Part shown: piece by piece, positions 1-9,069 of the stretch
Layout: the number at the start of each line of letters is the position of its first letter
Position numbering within the stretch: position 1 is the first letter of the stretch
Assembly: GCA_964418585.1 (NCBI GenBank)
Contig: CAYQMG010000188.1
Coordinates: 62,001 to 126,000 of the forward strand
DNA length: 64,000 nucleotides
Source: JAJRTE01 sp964418585
GTDB taxonomy: Bacteria > Myxococcota_A > UBA796 > JAJRTE01
Reading direction: 5' to 3'
Position numbers and translations under genes: made by a program
Notes under the pieces: generated by a model
What the model saw: only the letters and a program-made list of their open reading frames with translations
Database searches by the model: none
What the model was told of the DNA's origin: nothing

Positions 1-108
1 GCGGATCCATCGCCTCCCGGACGGTCGCCTCCTGGGCGTGGGCGTACCTGCGCTCCCACGCACCCCGCGTGCGTCAGACCAATCCGACAGTGCCAGCCAG
101 AGGTCTTC

Positions 109-999
109 CTACACCTCGATGGTGACCACCTTTTTCATGATCAGACCGCCAATTCCTTGCAGCAAGAGCATGACGCCCAGAAGAATGACACCGAGCACCG
201 TCTGCCACATGCGGGCGATCAAGACAGGATCCATGATGTAGAGGATGGTGCCCAGGATGAAAGGCATGCAAAAGATGATGATCCCCTGCATCACACCCTG
301 GGCCGTGAGCGCGGCGATCTTTCCTTTCACCTTCTTGCGTTCGCGAATGGTATAGGCAATGGTATCGAACGTCTCCGACAGATTTCCGCCCGTGTCGCGA
401 AGAATCATGATGGCCGTGACCACAATGCGCACATCCTCCGACCTCATGCGCTTCTCCAGCGCCTCGAGCGATTCGTTGACTCCGCCCCCCAGTTGCTGAT
501 GACGAAGGACCAGCCCGAACTCCTGCGAGATGGGATTGGGCAACTCCCGGACCACCGTGTCCATCGACTGAATGAAAGAAAGACCCGCCTTGAGCGCGTT
601 CGACATCAGCGTGAGTGCATCGAGCATCTGCTCGTCGAACTTGGCAACCCTGCGATTCCACATGAACCGCAACACAGTCCGGGGCATGCGCCATCCCAGG
701 TAGCCGAAAGCCAACACAAAGAGGAAACGGACCAGATTCCAGGCCCAGGTGTACTCCTTGCCGGCGAGCAGCAAGAGAGGGATCATACCGATGGCCACCG
801 TGGATACCACCACGATCGCCAGACACCGCTTCTTGCTCACGTCGATGAACATGCTGTCAAGCTGTTCCCGAATGTAGTCAGAGTAAATGTCCAGCTTGAT
901 TCGGACTTGCTCCACAACCGTGTCATACATGCCATAGAAGATCGTGAACACGGCAAGCCCGGTGCACAGCGAGGCGAGCAACCAGAGTAACGAGGTCAT
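109..999 (-). CDS. tadB: TadB, inner-membrane platform protein of the Tad/Flp pilus
   Basis: A 296-residue T2SSF/GspF-family membrane protein. TadB pairs with TadC to form the inner-membrane platform on which the TadA ATPase drives Flp pilin assembly. There is an N-terminal membrane helix (about residues 4-24), a further hydrophobic pair around residues 60-100, the soluble helical domain (about 120-240, with GLSFIQSMDTVVREL and ILRDTGGNLSETF typical of TadB), and two C-terminal helices. The ATG is 8 nt downstream of the stop of the TadZ-TadA fusion gene, so the genes are co-transcribed. It is the last complete gene of the operon in this window. A GGAGG-like site and an ATG at positions 8-10 hint that another gene follows off the edge. 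TadC is not next to it but at 20792-21706, which is unusual. Family assignment is firm; the B rather than C label rests on the soluble-domain pattern. Confidence 0.9.
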   Translation of the reverse strand: MTSLLWLLASLCTGLAVFTIFYGMYDTVVEQVRIKLDIYSDYIREQLDSMFIDVSKKRCLAIVVVSTVAIGMIPLLLLAGKEYTWAWNLVRFLFVLAFGYLGWRMPRTVLRFMWNRRVAKFDEQMLDALTLMSNALKAGLSFIQSMDTVVRELPNPISQEFGLVLRHQQLGGGVNESLEALEKRMRSEDVRIVVTAIMILRDTGGNLSETFDTIAYTIRERKKVKGKIAALTAQGVMQGIIIFCMPFILGTILYIMDPVLIARMWQTVLGVILLGVMLLLQGIGGLIMKKVVTIEV

Positions 1000-1007
1000 C
1001 TTCCCTC

Positions 1008-3299
1008 CTACAACTGCTGCCTGAACAGGCCCTTGGGAATCGAGATCCCCCGTGCTGACAGGCCCTCGATAAACTTCGGGATGAATCCAGTGGGAACGAA
1101 CTTGCCGATCACCCGCCGGTTCTTGTCCACACCGGTTTGCTTGAAAAGGAAGATGTCTTGCAGCGTGATGGTCTGCCCTTCCAGTCCCGTCACTTCACTG
1201 ATCTTCACGATCTTTCGACTACCGTCGGCGAGTCGACCCTGCTGCACGATGATGTGAATCGCACTCGCAATCTGCTCTCGAATCGCCTTGGACGGCAACT
1301 CGAGACCGGCGAACATGATCAGAGTCTCCAGACGGGACAGGGCGTCTCGAGGGCTGTTGGCATGGATCGTGGTCAACGATCCATCATGCCCCGTGTTCAT
1401 CGCCTGCAACATGTCCAGAGCCTCTCCGCCACGACACTCGCCGACCACGATTCGGTCCGGCCGCATCCGGAGACAGTTCCTGACCAGATCTCGAATCGTG
1501 ATCTCTCCCACGCCCTCAATGTTGGGAGGACGTGTCTCCAGTCGCACCACGTGAGGCTGGGAAAGCTGCAACTCCGCCGAATCCTCTACCGTCACAATTC
1601 GCTCGTCCGGCGGAATAAAGGAGGAAAGAACGTTCAACAAGGTCGTCTTCCCGGACCCGGTCCCGCCGGAAATGATGACGTTCAAGCGTGCTTCGATACA
1701 GGCACGCAGAAAGTCTGCTATCTCGTCGGTCATGGACCCAAACCGGATCAGATCCTTGTATCCCAACGGATCCTTGGAGAACTTTCGGATGGTCAACGCG
1801 GCGCCATCGATCGCAAGCGGAGGGATGATGGCGTTGACTCGAGACCCGTCCTTGAGGCGGGCGTCCACCATGGGAGACTTCTCGTCGATCCTGCGGCCCA
1901 GCGGCGCCACAATCCGTTCGATCACCGCAAGAAGCTGCGTGTCGTCCGTGAACGTGATATCGGTCAGTTGGAGTTTGCCCGCCCGTTCCACGTACACCTG
2001 ATCGCGACCGTTCACCATCACCTCGGTGACGGTAGGGTCGTTCAACAGATCCTCCAGCGGTCCGAGACCCAGGGCCTCGTCCAGGACCTCCTTCACGATC
2101 CGTCCACGCTCCTCGCGAGAGGTGATGTGCTTCCCTTCCTGATCCAGGATCTGAACGATCGCCCGTTCGGTCCGCTCTCGAAGAATCCGGTCCTTCTCCT
2201 CGTGATTCTTCAGGTCCGCGTCCAGTTTCTTCAGGTCGAGAACCTCGAGAAGCCGCTTGTGAATCAGAAGCTTCAGGGCTGTGCGCGCATCCATCTCGCG
2301 GCCACGACCCGCTCGCCTCTTGGAACGACCCTCCAGCCAGCTCTTCATCTCTTTCTGGGCCTCGGCCACAAATGTGGCCGCACCCTCACCCGCCTCCCCG
2401 GATTCCGCATCCGGACCCAGGGTCACCCCCATTGGCTTCCGGATACCTTGCAGCGCGTCGAGAATCTTGCGCTCGATCAGATTCCTGACAAACTCGTCGT
2501 AGTTCCGGGTAAGTGTGGCACGAGGTTGGCCGAGCACAAACGGCACCGCGGCCAGCATCGAATCCCGCACCAGGGCGTCGTCCCGAATTACCGTGGTCAA
2601 CACCTGCCGCTGAAGCTTCTGAGTGACAATATCGAGCGTCACCGGGTTCCGCGGCTCGTAACAATTCAGGATTACCTTCAACACTTCCTTGGGGAAGTGA
2701 AGCGATTGAAGCTTGTCCACCAAAAGCTTGGTCTGGTGCAGCCCGAGAAGGTCCGGGGTCGCCATGATGAAAGTGACGGTCGAACGCTCGATCGCCTTGA
2801 TCAGCATGGCGTTGATGTTGGTCCCGCCGTCCACGAGAATAAAATCGAAAATCGACCCAAGCAGATCAAGCACTCGAGCAAACAGATCCGGAGACAGCCG
2901 CTTGAGATCGTTCTTGTCCCGGTAGAGCTGCATGACCCCGATGCCCGACTGGTGCGGTGTGATGAACCCCCGAAGAATGCTCGGGTCCAGCCGATCGGCA
3001 AATGGTGCTATCTCGGTCAGCGACTTGACTTCGGGAAGCCCCAACAACCTCTTGATGTCGCCACAGAAGCTCCAGTCGAGGTCGATCAGCAGCACGCGCC
3101 GTTTGGTTTCTCGCAAAAAGGATATGGCGATGTTTGTGGCAAAAACCGACTTCCCCACCCCGTCCTTGGCCCCGATGATCGAGATGGTTCGCGCACGTGG
3201 AACCGCCTGCTGCGGCGAACGAGCAGGCTGGCGGGGGGCGGGTTGCTGGCGCCCCGCCGGCGGCGGAGCACGATGGAGGGTAACTTGCTTGCGTATCAT
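1008..3299 (-). CDS. Fused TadZ/CpaE-like ParA ATPase and TadA/CpaF secretion ATPase
   Basis: One 763-residue reading frame carries two Tad ATPases that are normally separate. Residues about 37-300 form a MinD/ParA-type domain with a deviant Walker A (AKDGVGKS, both lysines present, residues 44-51) and LLIDLDWSFCGD; this is the TadZ/CpaE localisation factor without its receiver domain. After a charged linker, residues about 330-763 are a CpaF/TadA hexameric ATPase: GGTGSGKTT with Lys551, a VEDSAELQL Walker-B-like region, and the RMRPDRIVVGECRG and TIHANS motifs. The start is set at 3299 because GAGGAG lies 5 nt upstream of this ATG; longer starts have no ribosome site. It lies between cpaC and tadB. 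The protein would couple polar placement and pilus motor activity. Both domains look intact and no frameshift is seen. Domain calls are firm; the functional consequence of the fusion is inferred. Confidence 0.92.
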   Translation of the reverse strand: MIRKQVTLHRAPPPAGRQQPAPRQPARSPQQAVPRARTISIIGAKDGVGKSVFATNIAISFLRETKRRVLLIDLDWSFCGDIKRLLGLPEVKSLTEIAPFADRLDPSILRGFITPHQSGIGVMQLYRDKNDLKRLSPDLFARVLDLLGSIFDFILVDGGTNINAMLIKAIERSTVTFIMATPDLLGLHQTKLLVDKLQSLHFPKEVLKVILNCYEPRNPVTLDIVTQKLQRQVLTTVIRDDALVRDSMLAAVPFVLGQPRATLTRNYDEFVRNLIERKILDALQGIRKPMGVTLGPDAESGEAGEGAATFVAEAQKEMKSWLEGRSKRRAGRGREMDARTALKLLIHKRLLEVLDLKKLDADLKNHEEKDRILRERTERAIVQILDQEGKHITSREERGRIVKEVLDEALGLGPLEDLLNDPTVTEVMVNGRDQVYVERAGKLQLTDITFTDDTQLLAVIERIVAPLGRRIDEKSPMVDARLKDGSRVNAIIPPLAIDGAALTIRKFSKDPLGYKDLIRFGSMTDEIADFLRACIEARLNVIISGGTGSGKTTLLNVLSSFIPPDERIVTVEDSAELQLSQPHVVRLETRPPNIEGVGEITIRDLVRNCLRMRPDRIVVGECRGGEALDMLQAMNTGHDGSLTTIHANSPRDALSRLETLIMFAGLELPSKAIREQIASAIHIIVQQGRLADGSRKIVKISEVTGLEGQTITLQDIFLFKQTGVDKNRRVIGKFVPTGFIPKFIEGLSARGISIPKGLFRQQL

Positions 3300-3378
3300 G
3301 CCACTCCTCGACATGCATGCCGAACCCGCCGGTGAACTGACCAGGGTCGATGCCGCGGGCATGGCATGGTCGCCCGTG

Positions 3379-4881
3379 CTACTGTTTGACTTCCTTCAGG
3401 TTGAACTTCTCCTGGATCTCCTTGTTCGCCGTGGACGATGTCTCGTGAATCTGCGGCGTGATGAACACCAGGAACTGGCTCTTCGCCTTGTTGTACTCTT
3501 TGGACTTGAACAACTGGATGAGCGCACCCTGAGCCGCCGGCGGCGGACGGTTGTACACCACCGAGTCGGACAGCCGCGACAATCCACCAATCACAATGGA
3601 TTCCCCCTGCTTGCAGAATTGGCGCGTCTCAATCCGGTTGGTATCGATGGCAGGGTCTCCATTCGAATTGGAAATCTGGCCCAGATCCGTGACCTCGACC
3701 TTGAGTTGCATGTCTACACTGTCTCCCTGCGCGTAGGGAGTGGCCTCCAGCGTCACACCGATGTCCTTCCACTCAATGGTCATACCCATGCTGCTGTACA
3801 CCGGGTAGGGATACTGCATACCGGCAAACATCTTGACAGATTCGCCGCTCTTCACCGACACGGTCGGGTTCTCAATCACCCGAACATAGCCGGAAGAGCG
3901 CGCACGGGAGATGTTCGGCAGGAGTATCGAGGCCGCGGAGGTGATCTGCACCGGGGAGAATGTCAGGTTGTTGTTCATGATGTCGTACTGGGCTTCCAAT
4001 TCGGCATCCACCATCGAAGCCGCCGAACCGGAGTCCGTTCCGCCACCAACGAACAAAGGAGTCCACTGAATCCCCCAACTGTTCAGAAGAGACTTCGAAA
4101 GGTTCACGTAGTGGGCGATCAAGACGATGGTCTTGTCCCTCGAGGGCGGCCGGTCGGATTTGCGCACCTCGAGCACATTCACGATGTTGCCATAGTAGGC
4201 ACGGGCAATGGCCTCCGCCCGAACCTTGGCCGTCTCCGAGTAGACCACACCCTCGAGAAGGATTTGATTCCGCAATGGGCGCGCGGTGATGTCCGGGCGT
4301 CCGATTTCCTTTTCGATCGTGTTGGCGATGATACGCTGGGTCACCCGCGACAGGGTCACCATGGCGGTCACGTTCGGGTTCTTGTCTGCGATCGCCTCCA
4401 CCCGCCGCAGCTCCTCCTCGAGGTAAACTTCACCTTCGATCACCACCTGGTTGCCCACGACCCGGTAACGGAGCCCTTCGACATCGTTGAGCAACGCCTT
4501 GATGTTGTTCACCGTCCGCTGAAGGTCCTCGGACAGTACCTGGATCTCATACTGATCCCGGCGGTATTGGCGCGTGTCATAGATCAACAGGGACCCGGTA
4601 CCGGCCCGCAACCCCTGGAGCAAGATCTCCCGGCGTTCACGAAACGGAGTCACCGCGATCACGCGTGCGTTCCCAATCGAGATGTCCCCGATTTTGTACG
4701 GGGTCTTGATGACCTTCTGCTGCCCCACCACCAATGTGATCTGCTTGGTACCCGTTGACTGGCCCCCGATGTCTTCCTGCGCATCCACGGGGGAACTCCA
4801 GCGGGCGCTCAACAGGACGAAAAACACGAGCAGCCCGAGCACGAGGCGAGAACCGACTACCTTCCGCGAAGGGTTCACCAT
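3379..4881 (-). CDS. cpaC: CpaC/RcpA secretin, outer-membrane channel of the Tad pilus
   Basis: A 500-residue secretin of the type II/III family that forms the outer-membrane pore for the Flp pilus. An N-terminal signal sequence (hydrophobic LVLGLLVFFVLLSA, cleavage near residue 35) is followed by the CpaC N-terminal domain (IGDISIGNARVIAV, GTGSLLIYD). A BON-like domain comes next (about 110-175, VVIEGEVYLEEELRRVEAIA), and then the secretin core with VRVIENPTVSVKSGE, GMTIEWKDIGVTLEATP and a C-terminal IVIGGLSR...LIQLFKSK segment. Two ATGs lie 9 nt apart; the second (4881) has GGAG just upstream and gives the more usual signal peptide. It follows cpaB at a 90-nt distance and precedes the ATPase fusion. 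Length and domain order are normal for the family. Confidence 0.92.
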   Translation of the reverse strand: MVNPSRKVVGSRLVLGLLVFFVLLSARWSSPVDAQEDIGGQSTGTKQITLVVGQQKVIKTPYKIGDISIGNARVIAVTPFRERREILLQGLRAGTGSLLIYDTRQYRRDQYEIQVLSEDLQRTVNNIKALLNDVEGLRYRVVGNQVVIEGEVYLEEELRRVEAIADKNPNVTAMVTLSRVTQRIIANTIEKEIGRPDITARPLRNQILLEGVVYSETAKVRAEAIARAYYGNIVNVLEVRKSDRPPSRDKTIVLIAHYVNLSKSLLNSWGIQWTPLFVGGGTDSGSAASMVDAELEAQYDIMNNNLTFSPVQITSAASILLPNISRARSSGYVRVIENPTVSVKSGESVKMFAGMQYPYPVYSSMGMTIEWKDIGVTLEATPYAQGDSVDMQLKVEVTDLGQISNSNGDPAIDTNRIETRQFCKQGESIVIGGLSRLSDSVVYNRPPPAAQGALIQLFKSKEYNKAKSQFLVFITPQIHETSSTANKEIQEKFNLKEVKQ

Positions 4882-4971
4882 GCACTCCATCAGGATTGAT
4901 TCACGATACAGGCAAGAACGGCGGATGTCTCCCCGGACGCCAGCGGGACCAGAGAGGCGGAGCTTCCTTCA

Positions 4972-5790
4972 CTACCACACACCCTCTCGGATCGTCCGAT
5001 AGCTGGCCTTGCGGCGATAACGAACCTTCTTGGGAATACCGATGGCCGTGTGGATCGATGTCTTCTCCAGCTCGACAAACCGCCTGTCTTCCCACAAGGA
5101 TCGAAGACTCAACGTCAACGTGCCCATCTCCTGCGCAAGTACCACCTTCTGACAGTCCAACGGCGAAAGGCTCACCACGATCGTTCCGTTGCTCCGGCGC
5201 GTCTGACGGGCAAAATTCTCCGCACCTATGTTGCTGTTGCTCGAATCCAGATTCCTTGGAACCGTTTGGCCCAGATCGTCTCCCACGGCCAGTACGTGCA
5301 CGTTCTGAAACAGAGTGACAGTCCTCATGTCCGCCTTGTCACCTTCTCCGAAGTCGAACGTGCCAATGATGTCCACGTAGTTGCCCGGCTTCACGTGCCC
5401 ACCCACCGCGTTGATGTCGTACACCGCGATGGCGATACCTCGCTTCTTCTTGGGAATCTTGTAGGCCAACCCGGCATCTTCGAGACTGACAAGTTTGGTC
5501 AGCAGGACCTGCTCGCCCTTCTGAATCGGATTCGCGGAAATCTGACCCAGAATGTCTTCCACGGCCATGAGCGCGCCCGGTTGCCGCCACTTTCTCGGGA
5601 CCTCCACCACCTGGACCATTGTTTCGTCCAGTTTGAAGTTCTTGGGGATGTCCTGCGTGGCGACCAAGGTACTGATCAACTCGCCCTCCATCAGAATCTT
5701 GGCGCGTTCGTTCTGGAGATACTTGCAGTGCCACCCAAAAGCGAGCACGGCCAGCGCAAGCGCCACCAGGAAGGCTTTCGGATTCTTCAT
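4972..5790 (-). CDS. cpaB: CpaB/RcpC Tad pilus assembly protein (SAF domain)
   Basis: A 272-residue periplasmic protein anchored by an N-terminal signal/TM segment (AFLVALALAVLAFGW). The SAF domain spans about residues 40-105 (STLVATQDIPKNFKLDETMV, ending GEQVLLTKLV), and a RcpC/CpaB C-terminal part contains GIAIAVYDINAVGGHVKPGNYVDII. CpaB is a periplasmic, likely peptidoglycan-binding partner of the CpaC secretin. The ATG at 5790 has GGGGAG 6 nt upstream; an adjacent upstream TTG is in frame but too close to that site. It lies about 200 nt downstream of a TadE-like gene. The product name is secure from the domain pattern and its place between pseudopilins and secretin. Confidence 0.9.
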   Translation of the reverse strand: MKNPKAFLVALALAVLAFGWHCKYLQNERAKILMEGELISTLVATQDIPKNFKLDETMVQVVEVPRKWRQPGALMAVEDILGQISANPIQKGEQVLLTKLVSLEDAGLAYKIPKKKRGIAIAVYDINAVGGHVKPGNYVDIIGTFDFGEGDKADMRTVTLFQNVHVLAVGDDLGQTVPRNLDSSNSNIGAENFARQTRRSNGTIVVSLSPLDCQKVVLAQEMGTLTLSLRSLWEDRRFVELEKTSIHTAIGIPKKVRYRRKASYRTIREGVW

Positions 5791-5988
5791 CAATCGCTCC
5801 CCGGGACTGTCATGTCCTCACAACGTCGAAACCTGGTCATTTCTCGTACAAGACGGTGGGCCTCATCACGGACGGAGCCTGCCCGGCAATCACACATGGA
5901 CAGGCGCTCGAAGGTCACCGCACCCCTCATTCGAATATCAAACACGGGCCGGTCGTGTCAACAAAAAACAAGGCGGTTCCCGGGCAGG

Positions 5989-6474
5989 CTAGCGGGGACA
6001 ACCCATGGGACTGCAGATGTAAGCGTAGGCCGTGACTCGAGTGCCACGGTCGCTGTTGGATGTGGCCACACCTGGGATTCCACGGTCCGTCGACCGGGCC
6101 TTCCACCCCTTCTTCACGCCCCCACCGCCCGAGGCGATCCCCGAGGAAACTCCCCAGATACCGGGATCGGCAATGATGTAGTTGCCTCCGGAAAACAGTG
6201 GTGGATTCCCGCCCGTGTTCAGCGACCCGTTGCTTATCAAATTGCCCACCTCAGGCGGCGGCCGTCTTGAGCCGGGCGTGTATTCGCCGTTGTGTAGGAC
6301 GTACTCCCGTGCGCGAATGTGGGCGTTCTGGGCGGCGAACGTGATGGTGAACAGTTCGTACATCCCCATGAACACCAGGATCAGGAGCGGAATCATGAAC
6401 ATGGTCTCGACCGCCGACTGACCCCGCTGCACGGCTGCCCGGCGTCCCGTCTTCTCGTTCTTCCAGGAAACCAT
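5989..6474 (-). CDS. TadE-like minor pilin/pseudopilin (proximal to cpaB)
   Basis: A 161-residue protein with the TadE-like signature: a short basic N-terminus, then RGQSAVETMFMIPLLILVF. Here the Gln-Ser-x-x-Glu site starts a hydrophobic helix as in prepilin-peptidase substrates. The rest (about residues 45-161) is a glycine-rich extracytoplasmic domain with two cysteines near the C-terminus (YICSPMGCPR). TadE and TadF pseudopilins are processed by TadV and are needed for Flp pilus assembly. The ATG at 6474 is chosen because GGAGG lies 6 nt upstream; the in-frame extension to 6519 has no such site. It is one of three TadE/G-type proteins encoded consecutively. Family confidence is high; whether it matches TadE or TadF is not decided. 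Confidence 0.82.
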   Translation of the reverse strand: MVSWKNEKTGRRAAVQRGQSAVETMFMIPLLILVFMGMYELFTITFAAQNAHIRAREYVLHNGEYTPGSRRPPPEVGNLISNGSLNTGGNPPLFSGGNYIIADPGIWGVSSGIASGGGGVKKGWKARSTDRGIPGVATSNSDRGTRVTAYAYICSPMGCPR

Positions 6475-6565
6475 GTCGTCCCTCCATGCATTTCGCAATC
6501 GGTACGCTTGCCTCGCCATCGCTCCCCGGAAACGCCCGAATGCCCGGACGATCCGGCCGCCTCCG

Positions 6566-7771
6566 TCAATGTAGCATGTACCGGATGATCTTGTCTTCCT
6601 TGACGTGGGTCGCCATCTGAATATCCCGCATCATGAGCTGAATGGGCTTCAGAGGTCCCCCTTCCGGCGCCATCATGCGCTCCTGCAACCCGGCCATCCG
6701 CGCACGGTAGGTGGGAAAGAACTTGGCACCCACCCCGTTGCGGTTGAAAGAATCCCAGTCGTACACCGTGGCGGTCTTGCGTTTGATCCAGAACTTGAAC
6801 GTGACGCTGTGCGCCTCGCCTTGCCCGTCAGAGGGGCCGATGAAACCACCGTAGGGCTTGGCCACGGCGAACGCCCACAGTTCGTCCGTGCCGCGGATGA
6901 CGCCCCGCTGCGCGTCGCCCCCGAAGTATCCCCCGCGCAGGTTGCGGATGTCGAGAAAACCTTTCTTGGGTACCCCGTTGACCCGCACCGGGAAAAACAC
7001 GTTGGGTCCCGGAGGCGACTTGTAAAACCAGGTTTTGTGGGGCCCTGACGGGTATACGAAGATACAGCCGCCGATGTTGATGGGAATCCAGATGAAACCT
7101 ACCCGCTTCCAGGCGGGGCAGAACGAGCACTGGCCGCGGCGATACCACTGGGCATAGTGAAACGTGGTCTGGGCCCGCTCCACCTTGATCAGGGGCTTCG
7201 GTGGCAGTTTGGAGGTCGGCGAGCCGTCCATCCAGTCGTAGAATGAATGGTGCCTGGGCCGACCGAGGCCGGGGAAGTTGCGAATGGCCGTAAACCGCGC
7301 CGCCCGGTTCGGTGACCCCTTTCCCCGGTGGTTCAGTGCCATGAACATCGCTGCATCAATCTTCATCCGCGCCACTTGCGCCTTGATGTATGCCTCTGGA
7401 CCCCGGGGCGGGCGGTTGCACCCCAAGGCCACCAACGTGCGGGTACCCCGGTCACAGTCGATGGTGGATTCGTAGTGGATTGCTTCATCCAGGTCGGGCA
7501 GATCCCGGCAGGTCAGTTGCTTCCGGGTCATGGCGGCGACGTTGAAAATCCGGCGATTCAGTTGGGTCAGTCGATTGAGGATACGGGCCTGTTCAAACGC
7601 ACCGGCATAGGCTGCCAGATCCGCAGCATTCTGCATGCGAATCCGGTCGTTGACCAGAATGCCCATGTTCGTGGCCATGGCCAGAAAGACCACCATGGAG
7701 AACAGGCACAGTGCAATCAACACCGCAGCCTGCCCGGATTCCGTCGCTCGCTTTCGCGGTGCAAAGGCCAT
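6566..7771 (-). CDS. TadG-like pilus-assembly protein (TadE/G N-terminal domain)
   Basis: A 401-residue protein opening with ATESGQAAVLIALCLFSMVVFLAMATNMGILVNDRIRMQ, a match to the TadG/TadE N-terminal helix followed by the NAADLAAYAGA motif common in TadG-like proteins. The large remainder is predicted to be exported. It includes a cysteine-containing stretch around residues 245-270 (QCSFCPAW, GGCIF) and no recognised enzymatic motif. It lacks a clear von Willebrand A metal site, so it differs from canonical TadG. The start at 7771 follows GGGGAGG with a 7-nt spacer; the 50-codon N-terminal extension seen in the same frame is unlikely. It sits between two TadE-like genes, which supports a role as a minor pilin or anchor of the Flp fibre. 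Confidence 0.78.
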   Translation of the reverse strand: MAFAPRKRATESGQAAVLIALCLFSMVVFLAMATNMGILVNDRIRMQNAADLAAYAGAFEQARILNRLTQLNRRIFNVAAMTRKQLTCRDLPDLDEAIHYESTIDCDRGTRTLVALGCNRPPRGPEAYIKAQVARMKIDAAMFMALNHRGKGSPNRAARFTAIRNFPGLGRPRHHSFYDWMDGSPTSKLPPKPLIKVERAQTTFHYAQWYRRGQCSFCPAWKRVGFIWIPINIGGCIFVYPSGPHKTWFYKSPPGPNVFFPVRVNGVPKKGFLDIRNLRGGYFGGDAQRGVIRGTDELWAFAVAKPYGGFIGPSDGQGEAHSVTFKFWIKRKTATVYDWDSFNRNGVGAKFFPTYRARMAGLQERMMAPEGGPLKPIQLMMRDIQMATHVKEDKIIRYMLH

Positions 7772-7884
7772 CGCGCCACCTCCCCTCTCGAGCCGATACC
7801 CAAAACGTTCCATGAACGACCGGTCGTCTCTCCTGGCCGGAATCTCTTTCGAGACCAGGCCCGCACACAACCCCATCCTCGAGT

Positions 7885-8349
7885 CTAACACGGGTTGGAT
7901 TGAATATCGTTGTCCGTACAAGGCACGCCTGTGGTACGCTCGTAGACACTCTCATCCGGGCCGAGGTTGACAGACGTGGCGAAGGCCATGTCCGGCAGCA
8001 GGGCGTTGATAAAGGGGAAGTTCGACACCCACGACTGCATCTGAACGGTCACACCCAGGCTCGAGGTGTCGCTCACAAAATAGTTGCCTTTGAATACACT
8101 TCCTGTCAGGACCAGCTTCGTCACGTAGGTCGCATCCCTGCCTCCCCCCCCCGCACCGTCGGCTCCGTAACCAGCAGCTCGACACCGCGCTGCCACATAG
8201 GTGCCATAGTTGGCATAGTGCACGGCACTGAAGTAGAGCCCCATCTCGATGACGAAGAACAGCATCGCGAAGATGATCGGAATCATGAGCATCAGTTCGA
8301 CCGTGCTCTGCCCGACCTCCTCCCTCCGTCGCCCCCTTGCGGATCCCAT
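7885..8349 (-). CDS. TadE-like minor pilin/pseudopilin (proximal to tadV)
   Basis: A 154-residue TadE-family protein. REEVGQSTVELMLMIPIIFAML near residues 10-31 shows the Gly-Gln-Ser-x-x-Glu prepilin-type processing and helix-start motif. The helix is followed by an aromatic-rich region (FSAVHYANYGTYVAARCRAAG) typical of TadE proteins, and a periplasmic C-terminal domain with two cysteines (VPCTDNDIQSNPC) that could form a disulfide. The ATG at 8349 has GGGAG 8 nt upstream. The gene lies between the prepilin peptidase and the TadG-like gene, the usual position for pseudopilins in tad loci. Confidence 0.82.
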   Translation of the reverse strand: MGSARGRRREEVGQSTVELMLMIPIIFAMLFFVIEMGLYFSAVHYANYGTYVAARCRAAGYGADGAGGGGRDATYVTKLVLTGSVFKGNYFVSDTSSLGVTVQMQSWVSNFPFINALLPDMAFATSVNLGPDESVYERTTGVPCTDNDIQSNPC

Positions 8350-8437
8350 GTCCGACACTCCCAACTTGCTTGCCCTACAGATGAATTCTACGGCAATCAC
8401 CGACTCCTTGTCAACCGCCTCTCCTTCCCGGAGACGC

Positions 8438-8992
8438 TCATGGGAACAGACTCGAATCGGTCATCCACCCCCCCAAATGCACCAGGAGAATGGCCGCTCC
8501 CATCACCATCCCAAACGGGGCCATCGTCATGCCTTCGGTGTCCAGGGACTCCGCCTTCAAGAGCGGGTGCAGTGCCGTGTACACGAATCGCCCCAGTCGC
8601 TTCAGCGCACGCCCCACATTGCGAATGCCGCTCCGTGTCACAATTGTGACTATCCCCACAGGCAGATAGAGCACAAACGACAGAACCAGCCCCCGAAACA
8701 CCTCCCCCGGACCACACAGAGCCCCAAACGCCATCGCAAGCTTGACATCCCCCGCCTTCATGATGCCCAGAACGAACAACACGCCCATCAACAGCAATCC
8801 AAGTCCCAGGCCCCCTGCAGCCGACCCAAGACCGGACCACCCCCCCAGCAACAGGCCCAGGACAAGTCCCGCGACCATGCCGGGAAACGTGTGCACGTTC
8901 CGTATCTTTTGGTGGCGAAGATCCGTGTAGGAAGTCAACACCACCAGGAGCACGAGGACTCCGTCCCGCGTCCAGACCCAAATGTCCTCCAT
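8438..8992 (-). CDS. tadV: TadV/CpaA-type prepilin peptidase (A24 aspartic protease)
   Basis: A 184-residue multi-pass membrane protease that cleaves Flp prepilins and TadE/F pseudopilins at the cytoplasmic face. The two catalytic aspartates of family A24 are visible in SYTDLRHQKIRN (about residue 23) and MKAGDVKL (the GxGD-type site, about residue 82). Five to six hydrophobic helices are seen. It lacks the N-methyltransferase half of bifunctional PilD enzymes, as expected for TadV/CpaA. It is about 35 residues longer at the C-terminus than minimal CpaA proteins, ending with an extra hydrophobic helix. It follows the flp genes, separated by a hairpin-T-tract element that may lower its expression relative to pilin. 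Confidence 0.88.
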   Translation of the reverse strand: MEDIWVWTRDGVLVLLVVLTSYTDLRHQKIRNVHTFPGMVAGLVLGLLLGGWSGLGSAAGGLGLGLLLMGVLFVLGIMKAGDVKLAMAFGALCGPGEVFRGLVLSFVLYLPVGIVTIVTRSGIRNVGRALKRLGRFVYTALHPLLKAESLDTEGMTMAPFGMVMGAAILLVHLGGWMTDSSLFP

Positions 8993-9011
8993 CCGTCATC
9001 ACCCGGCGAAG

Positions 9012-9049
9012 AAACAACAAAGGGGACGGAAACTACGTCAACCGTCCCC
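9012..9049 (-). terminator. Hairpin with T-rich tail between flp and tadV (attenuator or terminator)
   Basis: Reading the minus strand after the flp stop, GGGGACGG (9049-9042) and CCGTCCCC (9029-9022) form a perfect 8-bp stem with a 12-nt loop, followed by TTTGTTGTTT. This is the shape of an intrinsic terminator. It sits between the abundant pilin genes and the assembly genes, so partial read-through would give high pilin and low machinery levels, as in other tad operons. The loop is longer than usual, so efficiency is uncertain. Confidence 0.6.
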
Positions 9050-9069
9050 CGTGGCCGCCACGGCGCCTC

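Noticed and set aside
1..10. Possible ATG with GGGAGG just upstream on the minus strand, start of another tad-operon gene
   Set aside because: Only three codons lie in the window, so nothing can be said about a product. The ribosome-site spacing is also very short.
1137..3335. Long plus-strand frame opposite the TadZ-TadA gene
   Set aside because: The opposite strand encodes two complete ATPase domains. The plus-strand translation has no family signature or ribosome site.
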